Shown piece by piece: positions 18,211 through 25,874 of a stretch of DNA of 64,000 nucleotides; the stretch's first letter is position 1; every line of letters begins with the position of its first letter. The notes below the pieces were generated by a model that did no database searches, was not told where the DNA came from, and saw only the letters and a list, made by a program, of their open reading frames with translations. The DNA is taken from positions 30,043-94,042 of the forward strand of contig QKYL01000183.1 of the NCBI GenBank assembly GCA_003255745.1. Direction: 5' to 3'. The DNA comes from Paracoccus saliphilus. Its GTDB lineage: Bacteria; Pseudomonadota; Alphaproteobacteria; Rhodobacterales; Rhodobacteraceae. Both the position numbers and the translations under genes were made by a program.

Positions 18211-19266
18211 TCAGACCTCTTTCGAATGGTCGTGGTACAGCCCGCCCGCCCGCGCCCAGGGGCCAGTGTCGCGCGTATCCAGCCCCTCCAGCACCGGCAG
18301 CAGCTGGGCTGCGTAATCCTCCGAGCTTTCGCGCGGCAGCATCGAGGGCAGGTTGTCGATCGCCACGACGTCCAGCGGCGGCACCTCGGCCACCCGCAGC
18401 GCCGGCTGGTCCCAGCTGGTCGTGCGGTCATAGACCTTGATCGGGGAAAAATCGCTGGTCGGATCGCAGGCCACGTCGCCGATCACGGTCAGCGCCCGGT
18501 TCGGCCCGGTGGCATCGGCCGGGACAAAGACCGGCGCGCCCGGTTGGGCCAGGATCGCGTTGATGAATATGTCGTGCATCAGCACCTCGGGAAAGGGTCC
18601 GCCATGGGCGGTTTCGGCGATGTCCCACTTGGTCACCGAAACCCCCATCTGGGCCAGCAGGTCGCAGGCGCCCGAACCGACCCGGCCCTTGGCGCCGATC
18701 ACGATGGCGCGGGGCCGCGGACGGCCGGTCGCGTCCAGATGCGCCCGCAGCGCATCCAGCAGGTGATGCTTGTCCGGGTAGGCGCCGACCGGCCCGCAGA
18801 TCCCGCCCGACTGCTGCGCGACCCAGCAGTCCAGCGACACGGCCGCCCCCGCATAGCCCGCCCAATAGCCAAAGGCCGCCAGCCGCCGTCCCGCGTCATC
18901 CGTCAGGTATTCCAGGTCGTACAGCGTCCCGCCGCCTTCCTTGAAGCGCCGCAGCAGGGTTTGGCCAGCCGGCTGCCCCTTGTAGGCATGGCCGAACATG
19001 ATGTGGCGGTGGCGCAGGGGGGTACCGTCCTCGGGCAGCTCCTTCAGGCCGAAGATGATCGCGTCGTCCGGCGCGGTGGGCCAGCTGCCTTCGGGCGCAA
19101 TGGCGGCGCCCGCCTTGGCATAGGCCTCGGTCGGGATGACCCGGCGCGGGCTTTCCTCGACCGTGACGGTCATGCCCTGCCCGATCAGACGGGACACGCC
19201 ATCAGGCGTGATGCCCACGCGATCCTCGTTCGGGCGGCTTTCCGCCCTGACCCACAGATGTGTCAT
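18211..19266 (-). CDS. Saccharopine dehydrogenase (lysine-forming type)
   Basis: A 351-residue protein of the alanine dehydrogenase/PNT-like fold, matching NAD-dependent lysine-forming saccharopine dehydrogenase (LYS1 type). Blocks include RAESRPNEDRVGITPDGV at the N-terminus, IMFGHAYKGQ in the middle and VIGAKGRVGSGACDLL as the nucleotide-binding loop. The ATG at 19266 is preceded by AGGAGG at 5 bases; a GTG six bases earlier would sit inside that site and is rejected. First gene of a two- or three-gene minus-strand operon. Confidence 0.82.
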   Translation of the reverse strand: MTHLWVRAESRPNEDRVGITPDGVSRLIGQGMTVTVEESPRRVIPTEAYAKAGAAIAPEGSWPTAPDDAIIFGLKELPEDGTPLRHRHIMFGHAYKGQPAGQTLLRRFKEGGGTLYDLEYLTDDAGRRLAAFGYWAGYAGAAVSLDCWVAQQSGGICGPVGAYPDKHHLLDALRAHLDATGRPRPRAIVIGAKGRVGSGACDLLAQMGVSVTKWDIAETAHGGPFPEVLMHDIFINAILAQPGAPVFVPADATGPNRALTVIGDVACDPTSDFSPIKVYDRTTSWDQPALRVAEVPPLDVVAIDNLPSMLPRESSEDYAAQLLPVLEGLDTRDTGPWARAGGLYHDHSKEV

Positions 19267-19393
19267 CCCCACCTCCTAGCGACCCTGTCGCCTGCAGGTG
19301 TAGGTTACGAAAACGCAGGCTGCAAGGAAGGGAACCGGCATGGGGCCTGCCGGGTTCTGTGGCGTTATCCACCCTTCGGCACAAGGATTTCCC

Positions 19394-20167
19394 ATGCGAC
19401 TGAATCGCCGCACCGGACTGAAGCTGACCGCCGCCCTGATGGGCAGCGCGCTGATCCCGACCTTTGCCCAAGCTCAGGCCGCGCCCCAGGAACACCGCCA
19501 CCCGGTCGAGGGCGGCGAGGTCGTCATCCACCCCGTCAGCCATGCCAGCATGGTGCTGGAAACCCCGGCGGGCGTGATCATGGTCGATCCGGTGGGCGGG
19601 GCCGAGGCTTATGCCGACCTTCCCGCGCCCGACCTGATCCTGATCACGCATGAACACGGCGACCATTATGACCAGCCGACGCTGGACGCCCTGCCCGAAG
19701 TGCCGATCATCGCAAACCAGGCCGTCCACGACATGCTGCCCCAGGCGATGCAGGCGCGCAGCACGGTCATGGCCAATGGCGACACGCGCGAGGCACTTGG
19801 CATCCAGATCGAGGCGATCCCTGCCTACAACATCACCGAGGATCGCCTGCAGTATCACCCCGAGGGGCGCGACAACGGCTATATCCTGACCCTGGGCGGC
19901 AAGCGCTTCCTGATCGCGGGCGACACCGAAGACACGCCGGAGTTGCGGGCGCTGAGTGACATCCACGTGGCCTTCCTGCCCATGAACCTGCCCTATACGA
20001 TGACCGTGCAGCAGGCGGCCGAGGCGGTGGCCGCCTTTACCCCGGATGTCGTCTATCCTTATCATCACCGCGACAGCGACCTGGACGAGTTCACGCGCTT
20101 GGTGAACGAAGGCGGGTCGGGCACCGAAGTCGTGGTGGCCGAATGGTATCCGCAGGGCGACAGCTGA
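19394..20167 (+). CDS. Exported metallo-beta-lactamase-fold hydrolase
   Basis: A 257-residue MBL-fold protein of the UlaG/RomA-like group. The metal motif HEHGDH gives His86, His88, Asp90 and His91; further ligands are likely Asp in AGDTED and His in YPYHHRDSD. The N-terminus NRRTGLKLTAA followed by a hydrophobic stretch and AQA looks like a twin-arginine signal, so export of the folded, metal-loaded protein is likely. Start at 19394 follows AAGG. The substrate is unknown. A VTT membrane protein gene starts 9 bp downstream. Confidence 0.82.
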   Translation: MRLNRRTGLKLTAALMGSALIPTFAQAQAAPQEHRHPVEGGEVVIHPVSHASMVLETPAGVIMVDPVGGAEAYADLPAPDLILITHEHGDHYDQPTLDALPEVPIIANQAVHDMLPQAMQARSTVMANGDTREALGIQIEAIPAYNITEDRLQYHPEGRDNGYILTLGGKRFLIAGDTEDTPELRALSDIHVAFLPMNLPYTMTVQQAAEAVAAFTPDVVYPYHHRDSDLDEFTRLVNEGGSGTEVVVAEWYPQGDS

Positions 20168-20176
20168 GCCTTTCCG

Positions 20177-20884
20177 ATGCGGCGGCGCCGCCTGACCGTC
20201 CTGGCGGCGCTGATTGTCGCGGTGTCGGCCTTGGGTGCCCTCGCGATGTGGCTGTGGCCCTCGCTGCCGGCCTTGCAGTCGGATCTGGGGGCGCTCCATG
20301 ACCTGATCGAACAGGGACAAGGGTGGCGCGCGCGTAATCCGCGGCTGGCGGCGCTGGCCTTTTTGACGCTTCTGGCGATCGGCGGGGCACTGCCGCTGCC
20401 GATTATCGTGGCGATGTCGCTGGCGGGCGGGGCCTTCTTCGGCTTCTGGCTGGGGCTGGCACTTGCATGGGCAGGCACCGTCGCGGCGGCCCTGCTGACC
20501 TTTCTGGCGGCGCGCCATTTGCTGACGGGCGGGGTGCGCCGTCTGCTGGGCCGCAGGGTGCAGCAACTGGACCAGATGGTGGACCGTGACGGGGCGCTGG
20601 CGCTTCTCAGCCTGCGCATGGCGCCCGCCTTGCCCTTTTTCCTGCTGAACCTGCTGTCGGGCCTCAGCACCATGCCGCTTGGCGTCTATGCGGCCGTGAC
20701 TGCATTGGGCATACTGCCCAACAAGGTCATCCTTTCTGCCGCGGGAACCGAGTTGGCCGAGATCGACCAGATCGCCGATATTGTGGGACCGCGCGTCATT
20801 GTCGTCGTCGCGGCGCTGGCGGTCTTTCCGTGGATCGCGCGCTGGCTGTCCCGGCGCCTGCGCCGCCCCCCGGCCCAAGCATAG
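20177..20884 (+). CDS. TVP38/TMEM64 family membrane protein
   Basis: A 235-residue inner-membrane protein of the VTT/DedA-related family. Hydrophobic segments lie near residues 8-30, 57-80, 85-112, 140-165 and 190-222. The conserved central block, with GGAFFGFWLGL and RMAPALPFFLLNLLSG, is typical of TVP38 proteins. Members have been linked to lipid scrambling or polyprenyl-lipid transport, but the role of this one is open. It converges on rluA with a 12-bp gap. Confidence 0.82.
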   Translation: MRRRRLTVLAALIVAVSALGALAMWLWPSLPALQSDLGALHDLIEQGQGWRARNPRLAALAFLTLLAIGGALPLPIIVAMSLAGGAFFGFWLGLALAWAGTVAAALLTFLAARHLLTGGVRRLLGRRVQQLDQMVDRDGALALLSLRMAPALPFFLLNLLSGLSTMPLGVYAAVTALGILPNKVILSAAGTELAEIDQIADIVGPRVIVVVAALAVFPWIARWLSRRLRRPPAQA

Positions 20885-20896
20885 GGGGGCACGCGC

Positions 20897-21547
20897 TCAA
20901 AAAGGCACAGGCGCGGAAAAGCCGATCTGCACGCCGCTGTCGGGATGTCGAAACCGCAGGCTTTCGGCATGCAGCATCAGGCGCGGGTGTTCCGCCGCGG
21001 CCCCTGCTGCGTAAAGCGGATCGCCCAGGATCGGGTGGCCGGTCTGGGCCATGTGCACGCGCAGCTGGTGACTGCGGCCGGTCACGGGCATCAACCGCAC
21101 CCGCGTCTCGTCATCGCCGGCGCGGATCACCCGCCAGTCGGTCTGGGCTGGGCGTCCCTCGACATGGTCGACCTTCTGGCGCGGACGGTTGGGCCAATCC
21201 ACGATCAAGGGCAGATCGACCCGTCCCGTCTTGGGCGCCAGCCGTCCCGTAACGCGGGCGACATAGACTTTTTTTACGACCCGCTCCTCGAACTGGCGGG
21301 ACAGGGTGCGCTGTGCATGCGGGGTCAGTGCAAAGACCATCACACCAGACGTGTCCAGGTCCAGCCGGTGGACCAGCAGTACGGTCGGGAAAACATTGCG
21401 CAGCCGCGCGATCAGGCAGTCGGACCGCTCCTCGCCCCGCCCCGGCACCGACAGCAGGCCGGACGGCTTGTCCACCACCAGCACCTCGTGATCGGCATGG
21501 ATGACGACGGGCGCATCGGGCGGCGGGGCATAGACGAATTCGGTCAT
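20897..21547 (-). CDS. RluA-family RNA pseudouridine synthase
   Basis: A 216-residue pseudouridine synthase. HRLDLDTSG contains the catalytic aspartate, and GRSHQLRVHM is the family motif near the C-terminus. There is no N-terminal S4 domain, and the short length points to an RluA-type enzyme acting on 23S rRNA U746 and/or tRNA U32; the target is inferred. The ATG at 21547 overlaps the LysE stop by 4 nt. A much longer open frame upstream is antisense or out of frame to the LysE gene and is rejected. Confidence 0.88.
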   Translation of the reverse strand: MTEFVYAPPPDAPVVIHADHEVLVVDKPSGLLSVPGRGEERSDCLIARLRNVFPTVLLVHRLDLDTSGVMVFALTPHAQRTLSRQFEERVVKKVYVARVTGRLAPKTGRVDLPLIVDWPNRPRQKVDHVEGRPAQTDWRVIRAGDDETRVRLMPVTGRSHQLRVHMAQTGHPILGDPLYAAGAAAEHPRLMLHAESLRFRHPDSGVQIGFSAPVPF

Positions 21548-22170
21548 TTCGCCACAAGGCGGACGGCCAGCCCCGCGAACATCACCGCCGCGATCTTGTT
21601 GACCAGCCCAAGGCGCTTGCCGATCACATGCCCCGCCACGCCACCCACGATGCCATAGCCCATGGTGACCAGCGTCCCGGTAAAGGCAAAGATCAGCCCC
21701 AGCCCCAGGATCTGCTGCCAGACGGGACCCCAGGCCGGATTGGTGAACTGCGGCAGAAAGGCCAGCAGGAACAGCACCGGCTTGGGGTTCAGCGCGTTGG
21801 ACAGAAAGCCCCGCCGGATAATGTTCCAGACCCGGACGCTGCCGCGGGCCGAAGGATCGGCATCGCCCGCCCGCCAGCTTTTCCACGCCAGCCAAAGCAG
21901 ATAGGCGGCGCCCGCGTATTTGATTGCCCGCAGCGCCTCGGGATGGGCGGCCACCAGCGCCCCCAGGCCCACGGTCGCAAGGGCCACATGCATCAGCACG
22001 CCCAGACCCACGCCAAATCCCGCCCATGCCCCCGCGCGCGGGCCGCCCTGGATGCCGCAGGCGCTGGCAAAGAACACGTCCTGGCCGGGGGCAAAGTTCA
22101 GGACCAGCCCGCCCGCGACAAAGGCCATCAGCTGCCCCGCGGGAATGCTGGCCAGCGTGTCCCAGATCAT
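21544..22170 (-). CDS. LysE/RhtB family amino-acid exporter
   Basis: A 208-residue membrane protein with six predicted helices. The first helix carries the LysE-family signature around NFAPGQDVFF (family NxxPGP). FLSNALNPKPVLFLLAFLPQF is the conserved block after helix 3. It should export an amino acid or a small metabolite, identity unknown. Its start and stop both overlap neighbours by 4 nt (ATGA), placing it in a tight operon with a GFA protein upstream and rluA downstream. Confidence 0.87.
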   Translation of the reverse strand: MIWDTLASIPAGQLMAFVAGGLVLNFAPGQDVFFASACGIQGGPRAGAWAGFGVGLGVLMHVALATVGLGALVAAHPEALRAIKYAGAAYLLWLAWKSWRAGDADPSARGSVRVWNIIRRGFLSNALNPKPVLFLLAFLPQFTNPAWGPVWQQILGLGLIFAFTGTLVTMGYGIVGGVAGHVIGKRLGLVNKIAAVMFAGLAVRLVAK

Positions 22171-22556
22171 TCGGGGGCCTCCTGCGGCCATTGCGGCAGG
22201 CCGTCCCCGATCAGATAATAGTCGCCCTTGTCCGCGACAAAGATATGCGCCTCCAGCGTCAGGCCGGTCGGCTGATCCAGGGCGCCGGCCGCGACATCGA
22301 CCTCGGTCCCGTCACGCCGTTTCCAGAACAGCGCACTGCCGCATTCGGTGCAGAAACCACGTTCCGCCACCTGGGACGAGTCGAACCAGCGGACCGGGCC
22401 GCTGACCTGCAGGTCCCGAACCCCGGCCGCCGCCCAGACATGGCCGGACCACCGGCGGCACTGGCCGCAATGGCAGGCGCGCAGGGCATCATCCACCCAG
22501 GTTCCGCTGAACTGCACGGCACCGCACAGGCAGTGCCCCTTGACCTCATGTGCCAC
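22167..22556 (-). CDS. GFA-domain (glutathione-dependent formaldehyde-activating family) protein
   Basis: A 129-residue zinc protein. CLCGAVQF and CHCGQCRRWSG in the first half, and FCTECGSALFWKR in the second, give the cysteine pattern of the GFA fold. The GTG start at 22556 has GGAGG six bases upstream, inside the end of the msrC gene, and overlaps that gene by 11 nt. The family name comes from Gfa, but most members, including this one, have no proven link to formaldehyde. Confidence 0.85.
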   Translation of the reverse strand: MAHEVKGHCLCGAVQFSGTWVDDALRACHCGQCRRWSGHVWAAAGVRDLQVSGPVRWFDSSQVAERGFCTECGSALFWKRRDGTEVDVAAGALDQPTGLTLEAHIFVADKGDYYLIGDGLPQWPQEAPE

Positions 22557-22998
22557 CGAAAACCTCCTCCAGAATCGCACCCAGGGCCGCGGCGTCGCGC
22601 GCATCAAAGGCGTCGGGCCGGTCGCTGTCGATGTCCAGCACGCCAATCAGCCGCCCGTCCTGGCCCAGCACGGGCAGCACGATTTCCGACCGGGTGCTGC
22701 TGGAACAGGCGATGTGTCCGGGGAATGCCTCGACATCGGGAACGATCTGGACCTGTCGCGTGCGCGCCGCCGCCCCGCAGACCCCGCGCGAGAAGGGGAT
22801 CACCAGGCAGCCGTGACCGCCCTGGTAGGGGCCGATCTTCAGCAGGTCGGGGCCCACCACGCGATAGAAGCCGGTCCAGTCGAACCGGTCGTCGGAATGA
22901 TGCAGTTCGCAGGCCACGGTCGCCATCAGCGCGACCTCGTCGGTCTCGCCGTGGCAAAGGGCGCGGATGCGCGCCGCCAGATCGTCATAATCGCTCAT
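22546..22998 (-). CDS. msrC: Free methionine-(R)-sulfoxide reductase (fRMsr)
   Basis: A 150-residue single GAF-domain protein. The three redox cysteines are at 64, 74 and 98. Their spacing of 10 and 24 residues is the same as in the E. coli enzyme (84, 94, 118). WTGFYRVVG and IPFSRGVCG are the typical blocks. The enzyme reduces free, not protein-bound, methionine R-sulfoxide in the cytoplasm using thioredoxin. It heads a four-gene overlapping operon; its start has GGGGGA just upstream. Confidence 0.9.
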   Translation of the reverse strand: MSDYDDLAARIRALCHGETDEVALMATVACELHHSDDRFDWTGFYRVVGPDLLKIGPYQGGHGCLVIPFSRGVCGAAARTRQVQIVPDVEAFPGHIACSSSTRSEIVLPVLGQDGRLIGVLDIDSDRPDAFDARDAAALGAILEEVFGGT

Positions 22999-23111
22999 TC
23001 CCCCTGTCTAGCCGTGGCCGGCGAGACAGGAAAGCGGCGAAATGGGTCCTGAACCCAGGGCCGGGCACGTCGCCCATTGCCGCCGCCCGCGCGCGGGGCC
23101 AGTTTGGCGCC

Positions 23112-24443
23112 ATGACGCTTCGCACCCGCATCCTTCTGGTGATCCTGGCCATGCAGCTGTTGCTGATCGGCGTGCTGGCAGCCGGCAGCCTGGACCGGCT
23201 GAGGCGCGACATCGCGACCGAGACGCGAATGGGCGCGCAGACCGCCCGCGACCTGGTTCTGGCCACGATCGGCACCATGCAGGGTGCAGTGCCGCCCGAC
23301 CGGATCATGGCGCTGCTGCCCGAGCGGCTGACCGAGCCGCACCACGCCCGCATCGGCGTTGTGGACGGGCTGGACGGGACGCTGCGCCAGCCGCCAGGCC
23401 CCCCGGACCCGGTCCTGCGCCGGCCGGATTGGTTCGCGGCCCTGGTGGCGCCCGACCCGCAGGAGATGCGCCTGCCGGTGGTCGTCGGTGGCCGTCCGCG
23501 CGGCTATGTCCTGATTACCGGCGACCCGGCGGCCGAGATTGCCCGCGCCTGGCGCGACATGCGCGACCTGATGATCCTGGCGCTGGCGACGGCCGGGCTG
23601 CAGGCGCTGCTGATTGCCTGGGCCGTGCGCCAGGCGCTGCGCCCGGTCGGCACCATCGCCACGCGCCTGTCGGACCTGATCCGGGGCGACCTGGAAACCC
23701 GCATCGGCCCCCTGCCGCAGCCCGAACTGGCGCCCCTGGCGCGGCACGTGGACCGGCTGGCCGAGACTCTGGAACAGGCCCAGGCCGACCGCCGCCGGCT
23801 GCAGCAGCAGATCGTCGCCCGCGCCGATGCCGAGCGCATGGCCATCGCCCGCGACCTGCATGACGAGATGGGCCCCTGCCTCTTTGGCCTTCGGGTCGAG
23901 GCCGACGCGCTGCGCGAGGCGGCCCCGGACGCGGCCACCGCCCAATCCGCCGCCCAGATCGCGGCCATCGCCGAACAGATCTCCCGCGTGAACCGGACGC
24001 TGCTGAACGACCTGCGCCCGATGGCGGTGGGTCAGTTGCCCCTGCCTACCGTGCTGGGCGATTACGTCGACGACCTGAACCGCCGCTTTCCCGAAACGCG
24101 GTTTCAGCTTGAGGTCGCCTCGGGCCTGCCGGAACCCGACGAAGCGACGGCCCTGACCCTGTTCCGCATCCTGCAGGAGGGGACAACCAATGCCCTGCGC
24201 CATGCGGCGGCGCGGTCCGTGACGATCCGGCTCTGGACCGACCCGGCGCATTGGCGCATGATCCTGTCCGATGATGGCCAGGGGATCGCCCCCGACCGAC
24301 GCGAGGGGACCGGCCTGACGGGCATGCGCGAACGCATTACCCTTCTTGGGGGAAATCTGGCCATCCAGTCGGACGGAGCCGGGACGCGCTTGCAGGCCCG
24401 GCTGCCGCGACAGCAGACGGACAGGAACAGGACGACGAAGTGA
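23112..24443 (+). CDS. Membrane sensor histidine kinase, MoxY-like
   Basis: A 443-residue kinase. Membrane helices at about 5-25 and 153-172 flank a periplasmic domain of the LapD/MoxY N-terminal type. A HAMP-like stretch follows, then a HisKA_3 domain with phospho-acceptor His250 (ARDLHDEMGP), then a HATPase with the N-box near EGTTNALRHA and a G-box around GTGLTGMRERI. This is the NarL-partner class. Its stop overlaps the response regulator start (GTGA). The Paracoccus MoxY/MoxX pair controls methanol oxidation, but no methanol genes are nearby, so the signal is unknown. Confidence 0.88.
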   Translation: MTLRTRILLVILAMQLLLIGVLAAGSLDRLRRDIATETRMGAQTARDLVLATIGTMQGAVPPDRIMALLPERLTEPHHARIGVVDGLDGTLRQPPGPPDPVLRRPDWFAALVAPDPQEMRLPVVVGGRPRGYVLITGDPAAEIARAWRDMRDLMILALATAGLQALLIAWAVRQALRPVGTIATRLSDLIRGDLETRIGPLPQPELAPLARHVDRLAETLEQAQADRRRLQQQIVARADAERMAIARDLHDEMGPCLFGLRVEADALREAAPDAATAQSAAQIAAIAEQISRVNRTLLNDLRPMAVGQLPLPTVLGDYVDDLNRRFPETRFQLEVASGLPEPDEATALTLFRILQEGTTNALRHAAARSVTIRLWTDPAHWRMILSDDGQGIAPDRREGTGLTGMRERITLLGGNLAIQSDGAGTRLQARLPRQQTDRNRTTK

Positions 24444-25066
24444 CGAAACGCGCCTTGGTCATCGACGACCACCCCATCACCCACCTGGGCGCAAGCCGCC
24501 TGCTGCGCGACCTGGGCTATGACGCCGTGGGTCAGGCGATGTCGGGCGAGGAGGCACTGGCGCAGCTGGCAGCGGACCCTGCGCCGGACCTGATCGTCCT
24601 GGATATCAGCCTGCCGGGCACCGGAGGGCTGGAGCTGGTGGCGCCCCTGAAGGCCGCAGCGCCGGCGGGGCGCATCCTGATCTTTTCGATGAACGACCAG
24701 ACAGGCTTTGCCGCCCGCGCGCTGCAGGCCGGGGCACAAGGATTTCTGTCCAAGAACGCGCCGCCCGCCGATTTCCGCGAGGCGGTCCGCACGCTGGAGG
24801 CGGGCGAGTTTTACCTGGCGCCCAAGCAGGCCATGGCGCTGGCCACGCTGCGGGCCGGAGCCGCCGGCGACCCCTTGGGGGCGCTGTCCGACCGCGAACG
24901 GCAGGTTTTGACCCTGATCGGGCAAGGGAATAGCCTTCAGGCCATCGCGGACCGGCTTGGCGTCAGTTACAAGACCGCCGCCAACACTTCGTCCGCGCTG
25001 AAAAAGAAGCTGGGCGTGGACGGCATCAACGGGCTGATGAAATTCGCGCTGGATAGCGGCGTCTGA
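24440..25066 (+). CDS. NarL/FixJ-type response regulator
   Basis: A 208-residue response regulator. The receiver domain has the acidic pair at Asp9-Asp10 and phospho-acceptor Asp55 (IVLDISLPG). A LuxR-type helix-turn-helix runs over about 147-205, with LSDRERQVLTLIGQG and LGVSYKTAANTSSALKKKLG. The start is a GTG overlapping the kinase stop by 4 nt. It is the cognate partner of that kinase. Candidate targets include the genes just downstream, but no operator is recognisable. Confidence 0.9.
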   Translation: MTKRALVIDDHPITHLGASRLLRDLGYDAVGQAMSGEEALAQLAADPAPDLIVLDISLPGTGGLELVAPLKAAAPAGRILIFSMNDQTGFAARALQAGAQGFLSKNAPPADFREAVRTLEAGEFYLAPKQAMALATLRAGAAGDPLGALSDRERQVLTLIGQGNSLQAIADRLGVSYKTAANTSSALKKKLGVDGINGLMKFALDSGV

Positions 25067-25080
25067 AGAAAGGGAACCCC

Positions 25081-25593
25081 ATGCTGGCATGGTTCACCAT
25101 GGACGAGACCGCCGCCCCCGGCCAGGCCGACCGGCTGGTCGAGGATGTGGCCCGCGTCCTGCAGGCGCGCGGCCTGCGGCTGGCGGGCGCGGTGCAGCGC
25201 AACCTTGATTTCGGGCCGGACAGCCCCTGTGACATGGACATGGTTGTCATCGGGGACGAGGGCGCGCCGATCCGCATCTCGCAATCCTTGGGACCGGGCG
25301 CCTCGGGTTGCCGGCTGGACACCGGCGCGCTGGAACAGGCCGTGGCGCGGGCTGCGCCGCATCTGCGGGGCGCGGATATTGTGGTCGTGCCCAAGTTCGG
25401 GCGGCAGGAGGCCATCGGCCGCGGCTTTCGCAGCCTGATCGGCGAAGCCGCCGCCGCGGGCCTGCCGGTTGTGCTGTACGTGCCACGCCAGCAGCGCGAG
25501 GCGTTTCTGGATTTTGCAGGCGATCTGGCGGTCCAGGTGGCGCCCGACGATCTGGCCGGCTGGTGCCTGAGCCGTTTCGCGGAAGCGACATGA
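25081..25593 (+). CDS. DUF2478 protein
   Basis: A 170-residue protein of the DUF2478 family, seen in alphaproteobacteria near metal or molybdenum genes. It begins MLAWFTMDETAAPGQADRLV and has a conserved middle with DMDMVVIGD, SLGPGASGCRLD and PKFGRQEAIGRGFR. No Walker motif or membrane segment is clear. It lies 14 bp after the response regulator and overlaps the TusA-like gene by 4 nt, so all may form one transcript. Function unknown. Confidence 0.7.
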   Translation: MLAWFTMDETAAPGQADRLVEDVARVLQARGLRLAGAVQRNLDFGPDSPCDMDMVVIGDEGAPIRISQSLGPGASGCRLDTGALEQAVARAAPHLRGADIVVVPKFGRQEAIGRGFRSLIGEAAAAGLPVVLYVPRQQREAFLDFAGDLAVQVAPDDLAGWCLSRFAEAT

Positions 25594-25865
25594 TCACCGG
25601 ACGGCTGGTGGATGCCCGGGGGCTGCTCTGTCCCCTGCCCGTGCTGCGGTTGCGCAAGGCGCTGCTGGATCTGCCGCCAGGGGCGACCGTGCGGCTGATC
25701 GCGACCGACCCGATGGCTGCGGTCGATGTGCCGCATTTCTGCCGGCAGGGCGGACATGCCATGGTGGCCATGCGCGAGCTGGACGAGGGCGCGTTAGAAT
25801 TCACGGTGCAAAGGGGGCCTTCTGCCCCCTCGGCCGCAGGCGGCCTCACCCCCGAGGATATTTGA
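25590..25865 (+). CDS. TusA-family sulfur carrier protein
   Basis: A 91-residue protein with the TusA signature DARGLLCPLPVLRLRKAL; Cys14 would carry persulfide sulfur. It could hand sulfur to molybdenum cofactor, tRNA thiolation or another acceptor; the acceptor is unknown. The TusA fold should end near EFTVQRG, about residue 75. The remaining tail (Pro-Ser-Ala-Pro to the stop) is encoded by a hairpin-containing intergenic repeat that starts at 25812, so the stop codon itself lies inside the repeat. Start overlaps the DUF2478 stop (ATGA). Confidence 0.85.
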   Translation: MITGRLVDARGLLCPLPVLRLRKALLDLPPGATVRLIATDPMAAVDVPHFCRQGGHAMVAMRELDEGALEFTVQRGPSAPSAAGGLTPEDI

Positions 25866-25874
25866 GCAACCAAG
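25812..25874 (+). repeat. Rhodobacterial hairpin-GTATTT intergenic element, copy 1
   Basis: AGGGGGC (25812-25818) pairs with GCCCCCT (25824-25830) around CTTCT. A smaller GGCCG/CGGCC hairpin follows, then ACCCCCGAGGATATTTGA and AACCAAGA just before mbfA. The same order recurs at 43045-43090. It probably acts as a transcript end or processing site. Here it overlaps the 3' end of the TusA-like coding sequence. Confidence 0.6.

Noticed and set aside
19290..19320. GCCTGC/GCAGGC inverted repeat between the saccharopine and MBL genes
   Set aside because: Only six pairs with a long loop in high-GC sequence; not enough to call an operator.
21924..23111. Long plus-strand upstream extension of the histidine kinase frame
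   Set aside because: It is antisense to LysE, GFA and msrC; the kinase has a normal membrane N-terminus at the ATG at 23112.
23112..25066. Assignment of the two-component pair as the methanol regulators MoxY/MoxX
   Set aside because: Domain layout agrees, but no methanol dehydrogenase or cytochrome genes are nearby; only the family resemblance is claimed.
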